A stretch of 64,000 bases of DNA from Fluviicola sp. (lineage in GTDB: Bacteria; Bacteroidota; Bacteroidia; Flavobacteriales_D; Crocinitomicaceae): NCBI GenBank assembly GCA_017983675.1, contig JAGOAZ010000001.1:67868-131867 (forward strand). Reading direction: 5' to 3'. A program made the position numbers and the translations under genes. Below the pieces are notes generated by a model. The model saw only the letters and a list, made by a program, of their open reading frames with translations, did not search any database and had not been told where the DNA came from. Each line of letters starts with the position of its first letter. The stretch's first letter is position 1. Shown one piece after another: positions 1 through 8,190 of the stretch.

Positions 1-896
1 TTAAAAAAACAATTTTCATTGAAAACAAAGCCAGTTTAACTATTAAACTGAATCAGCTTATAATTAAATCTGAACTGAGAGAAGCGTCAATACCTATTGA
101 TGACATTGGTTTTGTTGTGGTAGACCATTTAGAAACGTACATTAGTATTTCAGTTATAAATGAATTAATTGAGAATAATGCTGCTTTAATTATTTGTGGT
201 AAAAATCACCTTCCTAATGGAATGTTTTTAAACTTAAATAGTCATCACATTCAACAAAAGTTATTTGGTTATCAGATAGCAGCTAGTTTACCTTTGAAAA
301 AACAACTATGGCAACAAACAATTATAGAAAAGATTACTAATCAATCTCTTTTACTTTCAAGAATAACTAATAATAAAAACACATTGCCTTATTTTGCTTC
401 TAAGGTTCAAAGTGGAGATTCAACAAACATGGAAGGTGTGGCTGCATCATATTATTGGAAATCTATTTTTGAATTTTCATTTAAAAGAGAACGATTTGGG
501 GATTATCCAAATAATTTTTTGAACTATGGCTATGCAATTTTACGAGCTGCTACAGCACGCGCTTTGTCAGGAAGCGGGTTACTAAATACTTTAGGTATTC
601 ATCATAAAAATCAATACAATGCTTTTGCATTAGCGGATGATATTATGGAACCGTTTAGACCATTAGTAGATGAGAAAGTAATAGATTTGATTGATCAATT
701 TGAATCACAAGAATTAACGCCAGCTGTAAAAAAGGAGTTACTTTCTATTTTAACAAGAACGGTTTATTTTCAAGATGAAAAAAGCACATTAATGGTTGCA
801 TTGCAAAAAACAGCTAGTTCTTTGCAACAATGTTTTTGTGGTGAAAAGCGAAAAATAAATTATCCAAAACTATGGAGCTTAACGGATACCGAATAA
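1..896 (+). CDS. cas1: CRISPR-associated endonuclease Cas1 (type II-C), cut by the window edge
   Basis: Cas1 is the integrase subunit of the Cas1-Cas2 complex that inserts new spacers at the leader end of the array. The reading frame is open from base 3 and begins KKTIFIENKASLTIKLNQL, which is the usual Cas1 N-terminus, so only the first one or two codons are missing. A GTG at 117 lies inside conserved sequence and is not the real start. The C-terminal half has the helical pattern of the family (GYAILRAATARALSGSGLLNTLGIHHKNQYNAF region, written here only as a guide to residues about 180-215), followed by LADDIMEPFRPLVDE, with the expected catalytic Glu/His/Asp positions. It overlaps cas2 and the pair forms an operon pointing at the array. 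Identification is secure from these motifs and from context. Confidence 0.95.
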   Translation, partial: KKTIFIENKASLTIKLNQLIIKSELREASIPIDDIGFVVVDHLETYISISVINELIENNAALIICGKNHLPNGMFLNLNSHHIQQKLFGYQIAASLPLKKQLWQQTIIEKITNQSLLLSRITNNKNTLPYFASKVQSGDSTNMEGVAASYYWKSIFEFSFKRERFGDYPNNFLNYGYAILRAATARALSGSGLLNTLGIHHKNQYNAFALADDIMEPFRPLVDEKVIDLIDQFESQELTPAVKKELLSILTRTVYFQDEKSTLMVALQKTASSLQQCFCGEKRKINYPKLWSLTDTE

Positions 897-1201
897 TGTG
901 GCTTTTTGTTTTTTTTGACTTGCCTACTGATACAAAACTTGACCGAAAAAACGCTTCAAAATTTAGAACTAATTTATTAAAAGATGGTTTTAATATGATG
1001 CAATTCTCCGTTTACACAAGGCATTGTGCTAGTAGTGAAAGTGCCGATGTTCATGAGAAACGAATTCACAAACTCTTACCACCTTTTGGCAAGGTCAGTG
1101 TCTTACGAATAACAGATAAACAATTTGGCAATATTGCAAATTTTTGGGGAAGAGCCGAAGTAGCTAAAACACCACAGCCCACTCAATTAGAATTGTTTTA
1201 G
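872..1201 (+). CDS. cas2: CRISPR-associated protein Cas2
   Basis: Cas2 is the structural partner of Cas1 in spacer integration. The protein has the ferredoxin-like first strand with MWLFVFFDLPTDTK, then KFRTNLLKDGFNMMQFSVYTRH and the late ITDKQFGNI segment typical of type II-C Cas2. The start at 872 gives MELNGYRIMW and 109 residues; it overlaps the end of cas1 by 25 bases. An alternative ATG at 896 overlaps the cas1 stop (TAATG). I prefer 872 because residues Y-R-I before the first strand recur in flavobacterial homologues as I remember them. A terminator and the array leader follow directly. Confidence 0.95.
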   Translation: MELNGYRIMWLFVFFDLPTDTKLDRKNASKFRTNLLKDGFNMMQFSVYTRHCASSESADVHEKRIHKLLPPFGKVSVLRITDKQFGNIANFWGRAEVAKTPQPTQLELF

Positions 1202-1208
1202 AAAATAA

Positions 1209-1256
1209 AAAATGCTCCAATATTGGATTATCAAGCCAAAAAAGGAGCGTTTTTTA
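1209..1256. terminator. Terminator after cas2, usable on both strands
   Basis: The arms ATGCTCC and GGAGCGT (one G-T pair) are separated by about 25 bases and flanked by an A-run on the left and a T-run on the right. It can end the cas1-cas2 message on + and also array transcripts running on - out of the first repeat. Confidence 0.7.
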
Positions 1257-1307
1257 TTGCGATATTTTCACTCAATGTTTTGAATATTAGAAGGTAACAA
1301 GCCAACT
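1257..1307. promoter_or_regulatory. Leader-side flank of the type II-C array
   Basis: This AT-rich stretch lies between the cas2 terminator and the first repeat. The homogeneous repeats lie on this side and the degenerate ones at the far end, so this is inferred to be the integration (leader) side. I see no conserved leader motif. Confidence 0.45.
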
Positions 1308-3435
1308 AATATCGTTTTTTCTAATCTTAAATCAAACCACAACCACAGCCTAAGACACTCCGCACAAGCATCTAATATCGTTTTTTCTAATCTTAAATCA
1401 AACCACAACCTTTTTAGATTATTAATTATTATAGCTGTTAATATCGTTTTTTCTAATCTTAAATCAAACCACAACATGGTGAACAACCAACCAAAAACAT
1501 ATTTAATATCGTTTTTTCTAATCTTAAATCAAACCACAACTACCGTACCACAATTAGCCGAAGGATTGGGAATATCGTTTTTTCTAATCTTAAATCAAAC
1601 CACAACTCGAGGTGTTGAGTATCTTGATAAAAACCAAATATCGTTTTTTCTAATCTTAAATCAAACCACAACTATGCGTACTTTAAAGACAATAACCACT
1701 TTAATATCGTTTTTTCTAATCTTAAATCAAACCACAACTATCCAACCAAGCAACCTGTACCAGCGAAGAATATCGTTTTTTCTAATCTTAAATCAAACCA
1801 CAACCTTTCTTTTTACCTAAATACTACTGTTTTCAATATCGTTTTTTCTAATCTTAAATCAAACCACAACTATTACTCCTGAAACATACGAGAAAATCAA
1901 AATATCGTTTTTTCTAATCTTAAATCAAACCACAACTTGGCTATTGCTTGTCACGATTACGATTTAATATCGTTTTTTCTAATCTTAAATCAAACCACAA
2001 CTTCACGTATGGCAACATTGCAATACGAATTAATATCGTTTTTTCTAATCTTAAATCAAACCACAACTAACTGTAACAGATCCATTATAACACCCAGAAT
2101 ATCGTTTTTTCTAATCTTAAATCAAACCACAACTTGTAGTATGATATCTGTTGCAATGGATGGAATATCGTTTTTTCTAATCTTAAATCAAACCACAACT
2201 ATTCACCCGTTACTGAGCAACTATCCAAAAATATCGTTTTTTCTAATCTTAAATCAAACCACAACTATGCTACTTCTTATATTCCTACTACTTCTAATAT
2301 CGTTTTTTCTAATCTTAAATCAAACCACAACTCGTAATTGCATAAGGAAACTCGCACCTGTAATATCGTTTTTTCTAATCTTAAATCAAACCACAACTTT
2401 GAAATTAGTAATGCGTTGGCTTCCCAAAATATCGTTTTTTCTAATCTTAAATCAAACCACAACTATTTCGTTCAAGTAACCACACAAATCATTAATATCG
2501 TTTTTTCTAATCTTAAATCAAACCACAACTGATTAGTTTATACGATTACCAACAAAAATAATATCGTTTTTTCTAATCTTAAATCAAACCACAACTGTTT
2601 ATAGCCTTATTTTTAGTCTTAATCGAATATCGTTTTTTCTAATCTTAAATCAAACCACAACTCAACTTCAATTGCATGTGCCTTTTCTTTTAATATCGTT
2701 TTTTCTAATCTTAAATCAAACCACAACTATCGGATTGGAAGCAAAAAAAGGTGGTGAAATATCGTTTTTTCTAATCTTAAATCAAACCACAACCGTTGCA
2801 TGAGTGCCATGTTATCTTCTTTTAATATCGTTTTTTCTAATCTTTAATCAAACCACAACTGTTGATGATAACTGGAGCAACATTTTTACAATATCGTTTT
2901 TTCTAATCTTTAATCAAACCACAACGTTGAAATACCTTCATTTGTTACTTTTAACAATATCGTTTTTTCTAATCTTTAATCAAACCACAACTTTGGACGA
3001 ATATCAAAATGATTTGGATGAAATATCGTTTTTTCTAATCTTTAATCAAACCACAACTCATATCGCCCATAACTGCAAAAAAGTAAAAATATCGTTTTTT
3101 CTAATCTTTAATCAAACCACAACCAATAGAACTAAGAGTCGTAGTAACCGATTAATATCGTTTTTTCTATCCCGACACTTCGGGATTAATCAAACCACAG
3201 CACCTATGCACAAATCAAAACACGAACACTTAATATCGTTTTTTCTATCCCGACACTTCGGGATTAATCAAACCAAAACTTAAATTCCATAACTCATTAA
3301 AATTTTGCTAATATCGTTTTTTCTATCCCGACACTTCGGGATTAATCAAACCACAACTCAAGCGGTGCGATTGTTCCGTATAATTTTAATATCGTTTTTT
3401 CTATCCCGACACTTCGGGATTAAATAAACCTCAAT
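1308..3435 (-). CRISPR. Type II-C CRISPR array, 32 repeats and 31 spacers
   Basis: The consensus repeat is 36 bp. On + it runs AATATCGTTTTTTCTAATC to ...AATCAAACCACAAC; read as crRNA on - it begins GTTGTGGTTTGATT, the usual type II-C orientation. Spacers are 29-30 nt and the period is 65-66 bp. Repeats 1-23 (1308-2793) are identical in the central part (TCTTAAATC). Repeats 24-28 (2824-3123) read TCTTTAATC. Repeats 29-32 (starting 3154, 3232, 3310, 3388) are 48 bp long because five central bases are replaced by a 17-base hairpin-forming segment; the last one also has a degenerate end. On the - strand each normal repeat contains TTTG, 21 bases, then TATT, a possible -33/-7 promoter of the kind known to be embedded in type II-C repeats. 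Open reading frames across the array come from the periodic repeat and are not genes. Confidence 0.98.
3154..3435. repeat. Hairpin-bearing CRISPR repeats at the old end of the II-C array
   Basis: Four successive repeats contain the perfect palindrome ATCCCGACACTTCGGGAT at 3169-3186, 3247-3264, 3325-3342 and 3403-3420 (7-bp stem, 4-base loop). Compared with the normal repeat, CTA-ATCTT-TAATC has become CTA-(17 bases)-TAATC, a net gain of 12 bases. Spacers between them are still 30 nt. Confidence 0.95.
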
Positions 3436-3654
3436 TTAATGGGCTAAAATCCGAAAAACTGTGCTTGGTTGAGCTGTTTAATTTTTTGAAAAACTGTATG
3501 TCAATGAACTTTTAAAAATTTTGTCTGCCAATGATGGTGACGATTTCAATTTCATCAATTTTATATTGAATTAAATTATGTCAACACCACAAACACAATA
3601 TTTTTCTATATTTTAATAACTTGTAACCATAGAAAATACAAGTGGATATTAAGA

Positions 3655-3747
3655 GTTTTTATCTAACTATTTGCTTGTATTTATCCAAAAAAGTGAGCAC
3701 CAAATACATATATTCTAATAACATCGCCTTCTGCCTCTGTAGACAAC
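3655..3747 (-). pseudogene. Remnant of a ParE-family toxin gene
   Basis: Reading on - directly after parD, in a frame that overlaps its stop codon, gives YKLSTEAEGDVIRIYVFGA, then HFFG, a stop, then IQANS and another stop. This matches the N-terminal pattern of RelE/ParE toxins (YxLSxxAExDxxxIxxYG..FG..QA). Two in-frame stops and no further recognisable toxin sequence down to the array mean that it is broken. The rest of 3436-3654 shows nothing I can assign. Confidence 0.6.
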
Positions 3748-3993
3748 TTATAAAGATATATTGAAACACTTTTTTATTTCTTCAAAAAGTTCCTCTTTTG
3801 TTTTTGTACTATACCCACTATTTTCGGCTTTTATTAGCTTCATACGAACAAAATCATTATGTGCATCGCGTTCTATTGCTTGTTTGATTAAATAATTTAT
3901 AGCTTCACTTTTGCTGGTAAATTCTTCCTTTGCTACTTGTTCTTTTAACCATTCATCGTTTTGATTGGCTAAAGTGATGCTTTGTCGTACCAT
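3748..3993 (-). CDS. ParD-like ribbon-helix-helix antitoxin
   Basis: An 81-residue protein starting MVRQSITLANQNDEWLKEQV, followed by a SKSEAINYLIKQAIER helix. This is the ParD (CC2985-type) pattern: an N-terminal ribbon-helix-helix DNA-binding dimerisation region (about residues 1-45) and a charged C-terminal tail that would wrap the toxin. In the family it neutralises ParE and represses its own operon. Here the downstream toxin is a remnant, so the antitoxin appears to be an orphan lying between the array and cas9. A short inverted repeat 18-31 bases upstream of the start could be its operator. Confidence 0.75.
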   Translation of the reverse strand: MVRQSITLANQNDEWLKEQVAKEEFTSKSEAINYLIKQAIERDAHNDFVRMKLIKAENSGYSTKTKEELFEEIKKCFNISL

Positions 3994-4010
3994 ATTAAAA
4001 AGATTTAGTA

Positions 4011-4024
4011 GTGTAAGTTTACAC
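4011..4024. promoter_or_regulatory. Inverted repeat upstream of parD, possible operator
   Basis: GTGTAA-GT-TTACAC is a perfect 6-bp inverted repeat just upstream of the parD start and just inside the 3' flank of cas9. ParD proteins autoregulate through such sites; the link here is inference from position. Confidence 0.35.
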
Positions 4025-4031
4025 CAAATAA

Positions 4032-7000
4032 TTAAAATTTAAAATCAATTTTCCCTGAAGAGTGTAAAATAAAGTCTTGTCCTTCAAAAATAGCTTTAAC
4101 ATTACTCAAACTAATTCTCAGTTTTTGAACAGGTTTTTCGAAGTTTACTGAGGATTCTTTCATTAAATCCTTATCAGCACCTCCTTGTGCATGGTGTCTT
4201 AATTGAATTCTACCATCACTTTCAAATTGTGTAATTTTAAATAACCTCTTATTTATATCAGTTTTTGAAAGTTTTTTTATTTCTTCTGCTGAGTTTTCAT
4301 AAAATAAAGCCATTTGATTTACTCGCAAAACTTTTGACAAAGGTATAAGAATGGTTTCTTTTTTATTATCTATTTCGATGTTTTCCTCAACAGGGATTTC
4401 TAATTTAGATTTTCCTTGATTATGTTTTGCCAAATCAAATGCTGAAATAGTCTTATACTTTTGAATTCTTTTACCTTTATTATCAACTGTTTCATAAATT
4501 GCCATTGCAAAAATATTTTCTAAAGTAGCATAATAATGTTCCTTGTATTCTTTTCGTTTACCTTGTGAAACGTGACTTTGAGATTTAATTTTCGGTAAAT
4601 TTTTGTTACTGGTTTTTACTCTTATTTTTTTAATCAGCATTTCTTTTATTTCATTACCCTTGCCATCTTTTTCACTTGGTAATAAAATCCAACCTTCTGG
4701 AGTTTTGATGTTTTTTAAACCGTGTTTTAAAATTCTATTTTTGATTCCATCATCAACAATAGTATTTACTTCAGCATCTGTAAATGCATTTGTTACAGGT
4801 TTTCTAATAACAAACCAAATTTCTTTTTCTTCATTATCGTTTTCTCTTTCAATTGCGCCATAAAAGGTATCTTTATGAAGTGAAGCTCTTATTCCTTGAC
4901 CTTTTTCATATATTATATTTCCTGTTTTATCAAATTGAATTTTATTTCTTTTACGTAATTTTTTTATGGTTTGCTTTTCTATTTTATCTTTGTGATTGTG
5001 AACCACAATAATGTTTTCCTTCAACTTATTCACATCCTCTGTGAAAGTTTGCCAAGGTTTTCCAATTTTAAATTTATCTTGATACCTATTTTCTTCTGAT
5101 TCCTTATAGGCTTCTGCCAAACCATCACGAATACTTTTATCCATACAGGTTAAAACTACTGCATCGATGGCATGATGATAATGATAATTTCTATCTTTAA
5201 TACCTAAACCCCATGATTTTCTGACATCTGCAACCATTGTCCCTTTTGCAGGGAAAACTTTATAAAATAATGATTTTAAAAACAGTTCTGAATATTTAGT
5301 TATTATCCCTGTATCGACTAATTGGCTATTTTTAAAGTTTGGTTTTATTTCTGTTGCTGTAAAACGATACACTTTTTGTTTCCAATAATCTAATTCCAAC
5401 TTTAAATAATGACGTTGCTGTATAGCGCTATTTTTTTGCTCAACGGTACTAGCAACTTTTGAAAAATATTTTTGTTGATCAATTTTTTCTTCTAATTCAT
5501 CAATCTTTTTTTGCCAATCTTTGATGTTATTTATGAAGTTTAGTTTATAATTTCCTTCATTTATTTCCTGAGGTATTCTATTTCCTTTAATTTGATTAAA
5601 GGCTTTATGGGCTAATGTTTTATTAGCTAGCGAATTATCAAATGATTTGCTACGAGGAAATGTATGTTCTATATCAAATTCAGGATTTGAACCAATTAAT
5701 TTTTCACAATTAATTGTATTATTTGTATAGAAACATATACCGTTTTGTTCTTGACATAATCTATATTTAAGGACATCCATTTCTGTTACTTTAGAGTTGG
5801 TGACTTTTGCAAGCTCTTCAAGTTTTTCTCGATATTTTTTATTTTCATTTTCACGCTCACGCTGCCATCTTTCTATTGCGAGTCGTTTATTTTTATCGTT
5901 TAATTCTCGAGCTAATTCTATAATAATTTCAGTGTCAGCTGCAATTTTCTTCTCTTTTAATAACGTATTTACAAGATTTCTTAAATAAAACAAAGTTCGC
6001 ATTGCCATAGGATTTTTAATGGATTTTGTAAATGGCAATCCTAATAAATTATCTTGGCTTTGCGGATAAGCATCCATTGCAGAGGGATGATACAATTTAT
6101 CTGCTTGCTCTTTTGAAACTTTATAATTTTGAATTAAAAAATCTTTTATTTTTTCGTCAACTCTTGGTTTTAATAACAAATAATTCCCATTTCTTCTTTC
6201 TTGAAGTTGTTTTTGAAAAGTAATTTCAACCTCATTCAATAAATCATTTTTAGTTTCGTCAGATATTTTTTCCCATTCGTACTTACCATAAAATAATTTG
6301 GTTTTTTCATTTACATTTTTTTTGTCTATTTCATCTAAAATATAATCCAAATGGGAATTATCATATTCTTTTATAAAATCTCTAACAAGATCATTTACAA
6401 TATCAATTTTTAGTGTTTCTGCTTTATAATTTGAAATAATATCAATAATAGAATTTTGAATGGACTCTTTGTTGGCTTCCCATTTATCATTTCCAATTAT
6501 GGCATCAATATTAGCAAAGAAAACAGCATAAGGGTAAATTATTTTGTTTTCCAAAAACGGCAATATCTTTCCAATAGCTTTTTTACTCAATGAAGAATAG
6601 CCTTGTTTCAAATTAATAGCTTCATAATAATTGACTTTCTCTTCTGAAATATCAAATCTATCTCTAATAAAGCTTTTCACTTTTTCTGATGTTACGTCAT
6701 TTACAAAATCTCCCGAGAAAAATAAAGCATGCCATAATTCATCTACTAACCCATCTGCTGTTTTATTGTCTTGCTTTTTGTATTTTGAAATAATTATTTT
6801 TTTACAATCAGTCCAATCATCGGCATCAAACACCTCTATTAATTTACTGATTGTTGGACTACCCACAATAGGATATTTATCATTATAATTAAACTCAAAT
6901 ACCAAACTTTTCTTTTTTGCTGCCGTATTTATGCTTTTTGAAATATCTAAAAACTTAAAATTCTTAGCGCTAACTCTATAAAATTTATCCATAGCTATTT

Positions 7001-7916
7001 TATAATACTCTGGATATTCTGAAAGAAATACAAACTTATCGTTTTTTCTTTCTTTAATCTTGATGGAATTCAAATATTGAAACATTCTGAATTCTTCAAA
7101 TAATGGATGACTTATTGGACAACGAGTTTTGGTTTTCTCTAAAGTACATTTTCCAACCGATTCTTTTTGTGATTTTAAAGGTCTTTGAAAAAATATTGCA
7201 TCAAAAAAACTATCAGCTAATTCTTTACTAACATTTTGTGCTTTCATCAATATATTAAACTCCTCTACATAACTAATTCTTGAAGAATTCACTTCTTGGT
7301 CATCTGCACTAAATTTTGTTTTTCTTACTTTTTTATCATTTTGAAGTAAATCAAAATAATATTCTCCTAAAGTTTTAAAACCATTTTGTCCTAAAATTTC
7401 TTGTTCTTTTTTGTATTGTTCTAAATCTTTACCAGCATCTGCATCCTTTCTTCCACTTTTAAATCCTCGTCGTTGACATAGATGATATAATGCCCTTCCT
7501 AATTCTTGCTTCGAAACTATCTTATTTACAGCTTTTGCTCTAATTTCATAAGGATTAATCCTTAACCATTCTGAGAATTCAAAATTGGTTATTGGATATT
7601 TCATTTCATGACCTTTTTTATATTCAGACCAAATTATCAATTCATCCATTATTAATGGACAAAAACCGTTTTCTATTAATAATTTTAATAAATCGGTTTT
7701 TCTTTTTTTTCTCCTTCTATAAAGTTTTCTTGATGATCTATGTTTTGTTCGTTCGGACGCTAAAGAAAACTCAACTCCTTTTTCTTCGCCAACACCTTGT
7801 GGAAATACAATGACATTTGCATCAACTATTTGATTTCCTATTTTACTCGTGTCTCGAATCGCCCAACCAATAGAGTTGGTTCCAAGATCTAACCCTAATA
7901 TTTTTTGACTTTTCAT
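4032..7916 (-). CDS. cas9: Type II-C RNA-guided DNA endonuclease Cas9
   Basis: A 1294-residue effector that cuts DNA guided by crRNA and tracrRNA. RuvC-I is ILGLDLGTNSIGWAI with Asp10. The arginine-rich bridge helix is at about 55-85 (RTKHRSSRKLYRRRKKRK). RuvC-II is IIIELAREL with Glu667. The HNH domain has DIEHTFPRS with His751 and the downstream LANKTLAHKAFNQIKGN. RuvC-III is HYHHAIDAVVL with His915 and Asp918. All catalytic positions are present, so it should be active. It ends in a PAM-interacting region with KIDFKF at the terminus. It is transcribed towards the array and away from the tracrRNA, so cas9 and cas1-cas2 are not co-transcribed, unlike the common cas9-cas1-cas2 order. Confidence 0.97.
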   Translation of the reverse strand: MKSQKILGLDLGTNSIGWAIRDTSKIGNQIVDANVIVFPQGVGEEKGVEFSLASERTKHRSSRKLYRRRKKRKTDLLKLLIENGFCPLIMDELIIWSEYKKGHEMKYPITNFEFSEWLRINPYEIRAKAVNKIVSKQELGRALYHLCQRRGFKSGRKDADAGKDLEQYKKEQEILGQNGFKTLGEYYFDLLQNDKKVRKTKFSADDQEVNSSRISYVEEFNILMKAQNVSKELADSFFDAIFFQRPLKSQKESVGKCTLEKTKTRCPISHPLFEEFRMFQYLNSIKIKERKNDKFVFLSEYPEYYKIAMDKFYRVSAKNFKFLDISKSINTAAKKKSLVFEFNYNDKYPIVGSPTISKLIEVFDADDWTDCKKIIISKYKKQDNKTADGLVDELWHALFFSGDFVNDVTSEKVKSFIRDRFDISEEKVNYYEAINLKQGYSSLSKKAIGKILPFLENKIIYPYAVFFANIDAIIGNDKWEANKESIQNSIIDIISNYKAETLKIDIVNDLVRDFIKEYDNSHLDYILDEIDKKNVNEKTKLFYGKYEWEKISDETKNDLLNEVEITFQKQLQERRNGNYLLLKPRVDEKIKDFLIQNYKVSKEQADKLYHPSAMDAYPQSQDNLLGLPFTKSIKNPMAMRTLFYLRNLVNTLLKEKKIAADTEIIIELARELNDKNKRLAIERWQRERENENKKYREKLEELAKVTNSKVTEMDVLKYRLCQEQNGICFYTNNTINCEKLIGSNPEFDIEHTFPRSKSFDNSLANKTLAHKAFNQIKGNRIPQEINEGNYKLNFINNIKDWQKKIDELEEKIDQQKYFSKVASTVEQKNSAIQQRHYLKLELDYWKQKVYRFTATEIKPNFKNSQLVDTGIITKYSELFLKSLFYKVFPAKGTMVADVRKSWGLGIKDRNYHYHHAIDAVVLTCMDKSIRDGLAEAYKESEENRYQDKFKIGKPWQTFTEDVNKLKENIIVVHNHKDKIEKQTIKKLRKRNKIQFDKTGNIIYEKGQGIRASLHKDTFYGAIERENDNEEKEIWFVIRKPVTNAFTDAEVNTIVDDGIKNRILKHGLKNIKTPEGWILLPSEKDGKGNEIKEMLIKKIRVKTSNKNLPKIKSQSHVSQGKRKEYKEHYYATLENIFAMAIYETVDNKGKRIQKYKTISAFDLAKHNQGKSKLEIPVEENIEIDNKKETILIPLSKVLRVNQMALFYENSAEEIKKLSKTDINKRLFKITQFESDGRIQLRHHAQGGADKDLMKESSVNFEKPVQKLRISLSNVKAIFEGQDFILHSSGKIDFKF

Positions 7917-7958
7917 ACTTATTTTTTAATGTCGTCTATTTTTTTCCTTTTTTTTAAT

Positions 7959-7966
7959 TATGTTTG
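7959..7966 (+). promoter_or_regulatory. -7 element of the tracrRNA promoter
   Basis: TATGTTTG fits the Bacteroidota -7 consensus TAnnTTTG and lies 14 bases before the anti-repeat, which puts the start of transcription near 7973. A clear -33 element is not visible in the upstream T-rich stretch. Confidence 0.55.
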
Positions 7967-7972
7967 CTTCAG

Positions 7973-8058
7973 ATTAAAAAATTCTAATCTTTAATCTTAT
8001 CACAATAAGGCTATATGCCGTAGATGAAAATCTTTAGTCCTGCTTCGGTGGGACTTTT
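7973..8058 (+). ncRNA. tracrRNA of the type II-C system
   Basis: The anti-repeat TTCTAATCTTTAATC (7982-7996) pairs with the crRNA repeat, followed by a non-pairing TTAT and then CACAA, giving the usual bulged duplex. Next come AATAAGGCTATATGCCGTAGAT, the conserved nexus-like stretch of type II-C tracrRNAs (quoted positions about 8004-8024), and a terminator hairpin with a TTCG loop (AGTCC...GGACT, 8036-8055) with a T-run. The anti-repeat matches repeats 24-28 exactly and has one mismatch to the 23 newer repeats. It is transcribed divergently from cas9. Confidence 0.93.
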
Positions 8059-8131
8059 TTTATAAAAAAACGGTAAGAAAATTATAGGTATGTTAGTGAT
8101 TACAATAATAAGTATTTCTAATTCTTTTTCC

Positions 8132-8168
8132 AAAAAAAACCGACACGTTAGACGCATCGGTTTTTTGA
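8132..8168 (-). terminator. Terminator of glmS
   Basis: AAAAAACCGA and TCGGTTTTTT form a perfect 10-bp stem around a 13-base loop; on - it ends in a T-run just after the glmS stop. Confidence 0.8.
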
Positions 8169-8190
8169 AAAAATTTGATAATATTATTGC

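Noticed and set aside
1268..3283. Six open reading frames on both strands across the II-C array
   Set aside because: Each encodes the repeat over and over (ISFFLILNQTTT on +, WFDLRLEKTIL on -). The repeat plus spacer length is a multiple of three, so the frames stay open by chance.
4603..7813. Several frames opposite cas9
   Set aside because: They lie on the strand opposite an intact 1294-residue Cas9 and have no recognisable domains.
8061..8190. glmS ribozyme or other leader element
   Set aside because: This side is the 3' end of glmS. The upstream side at 10036 is four bases from the preceding gene, which leaves no room for a ribozyme.
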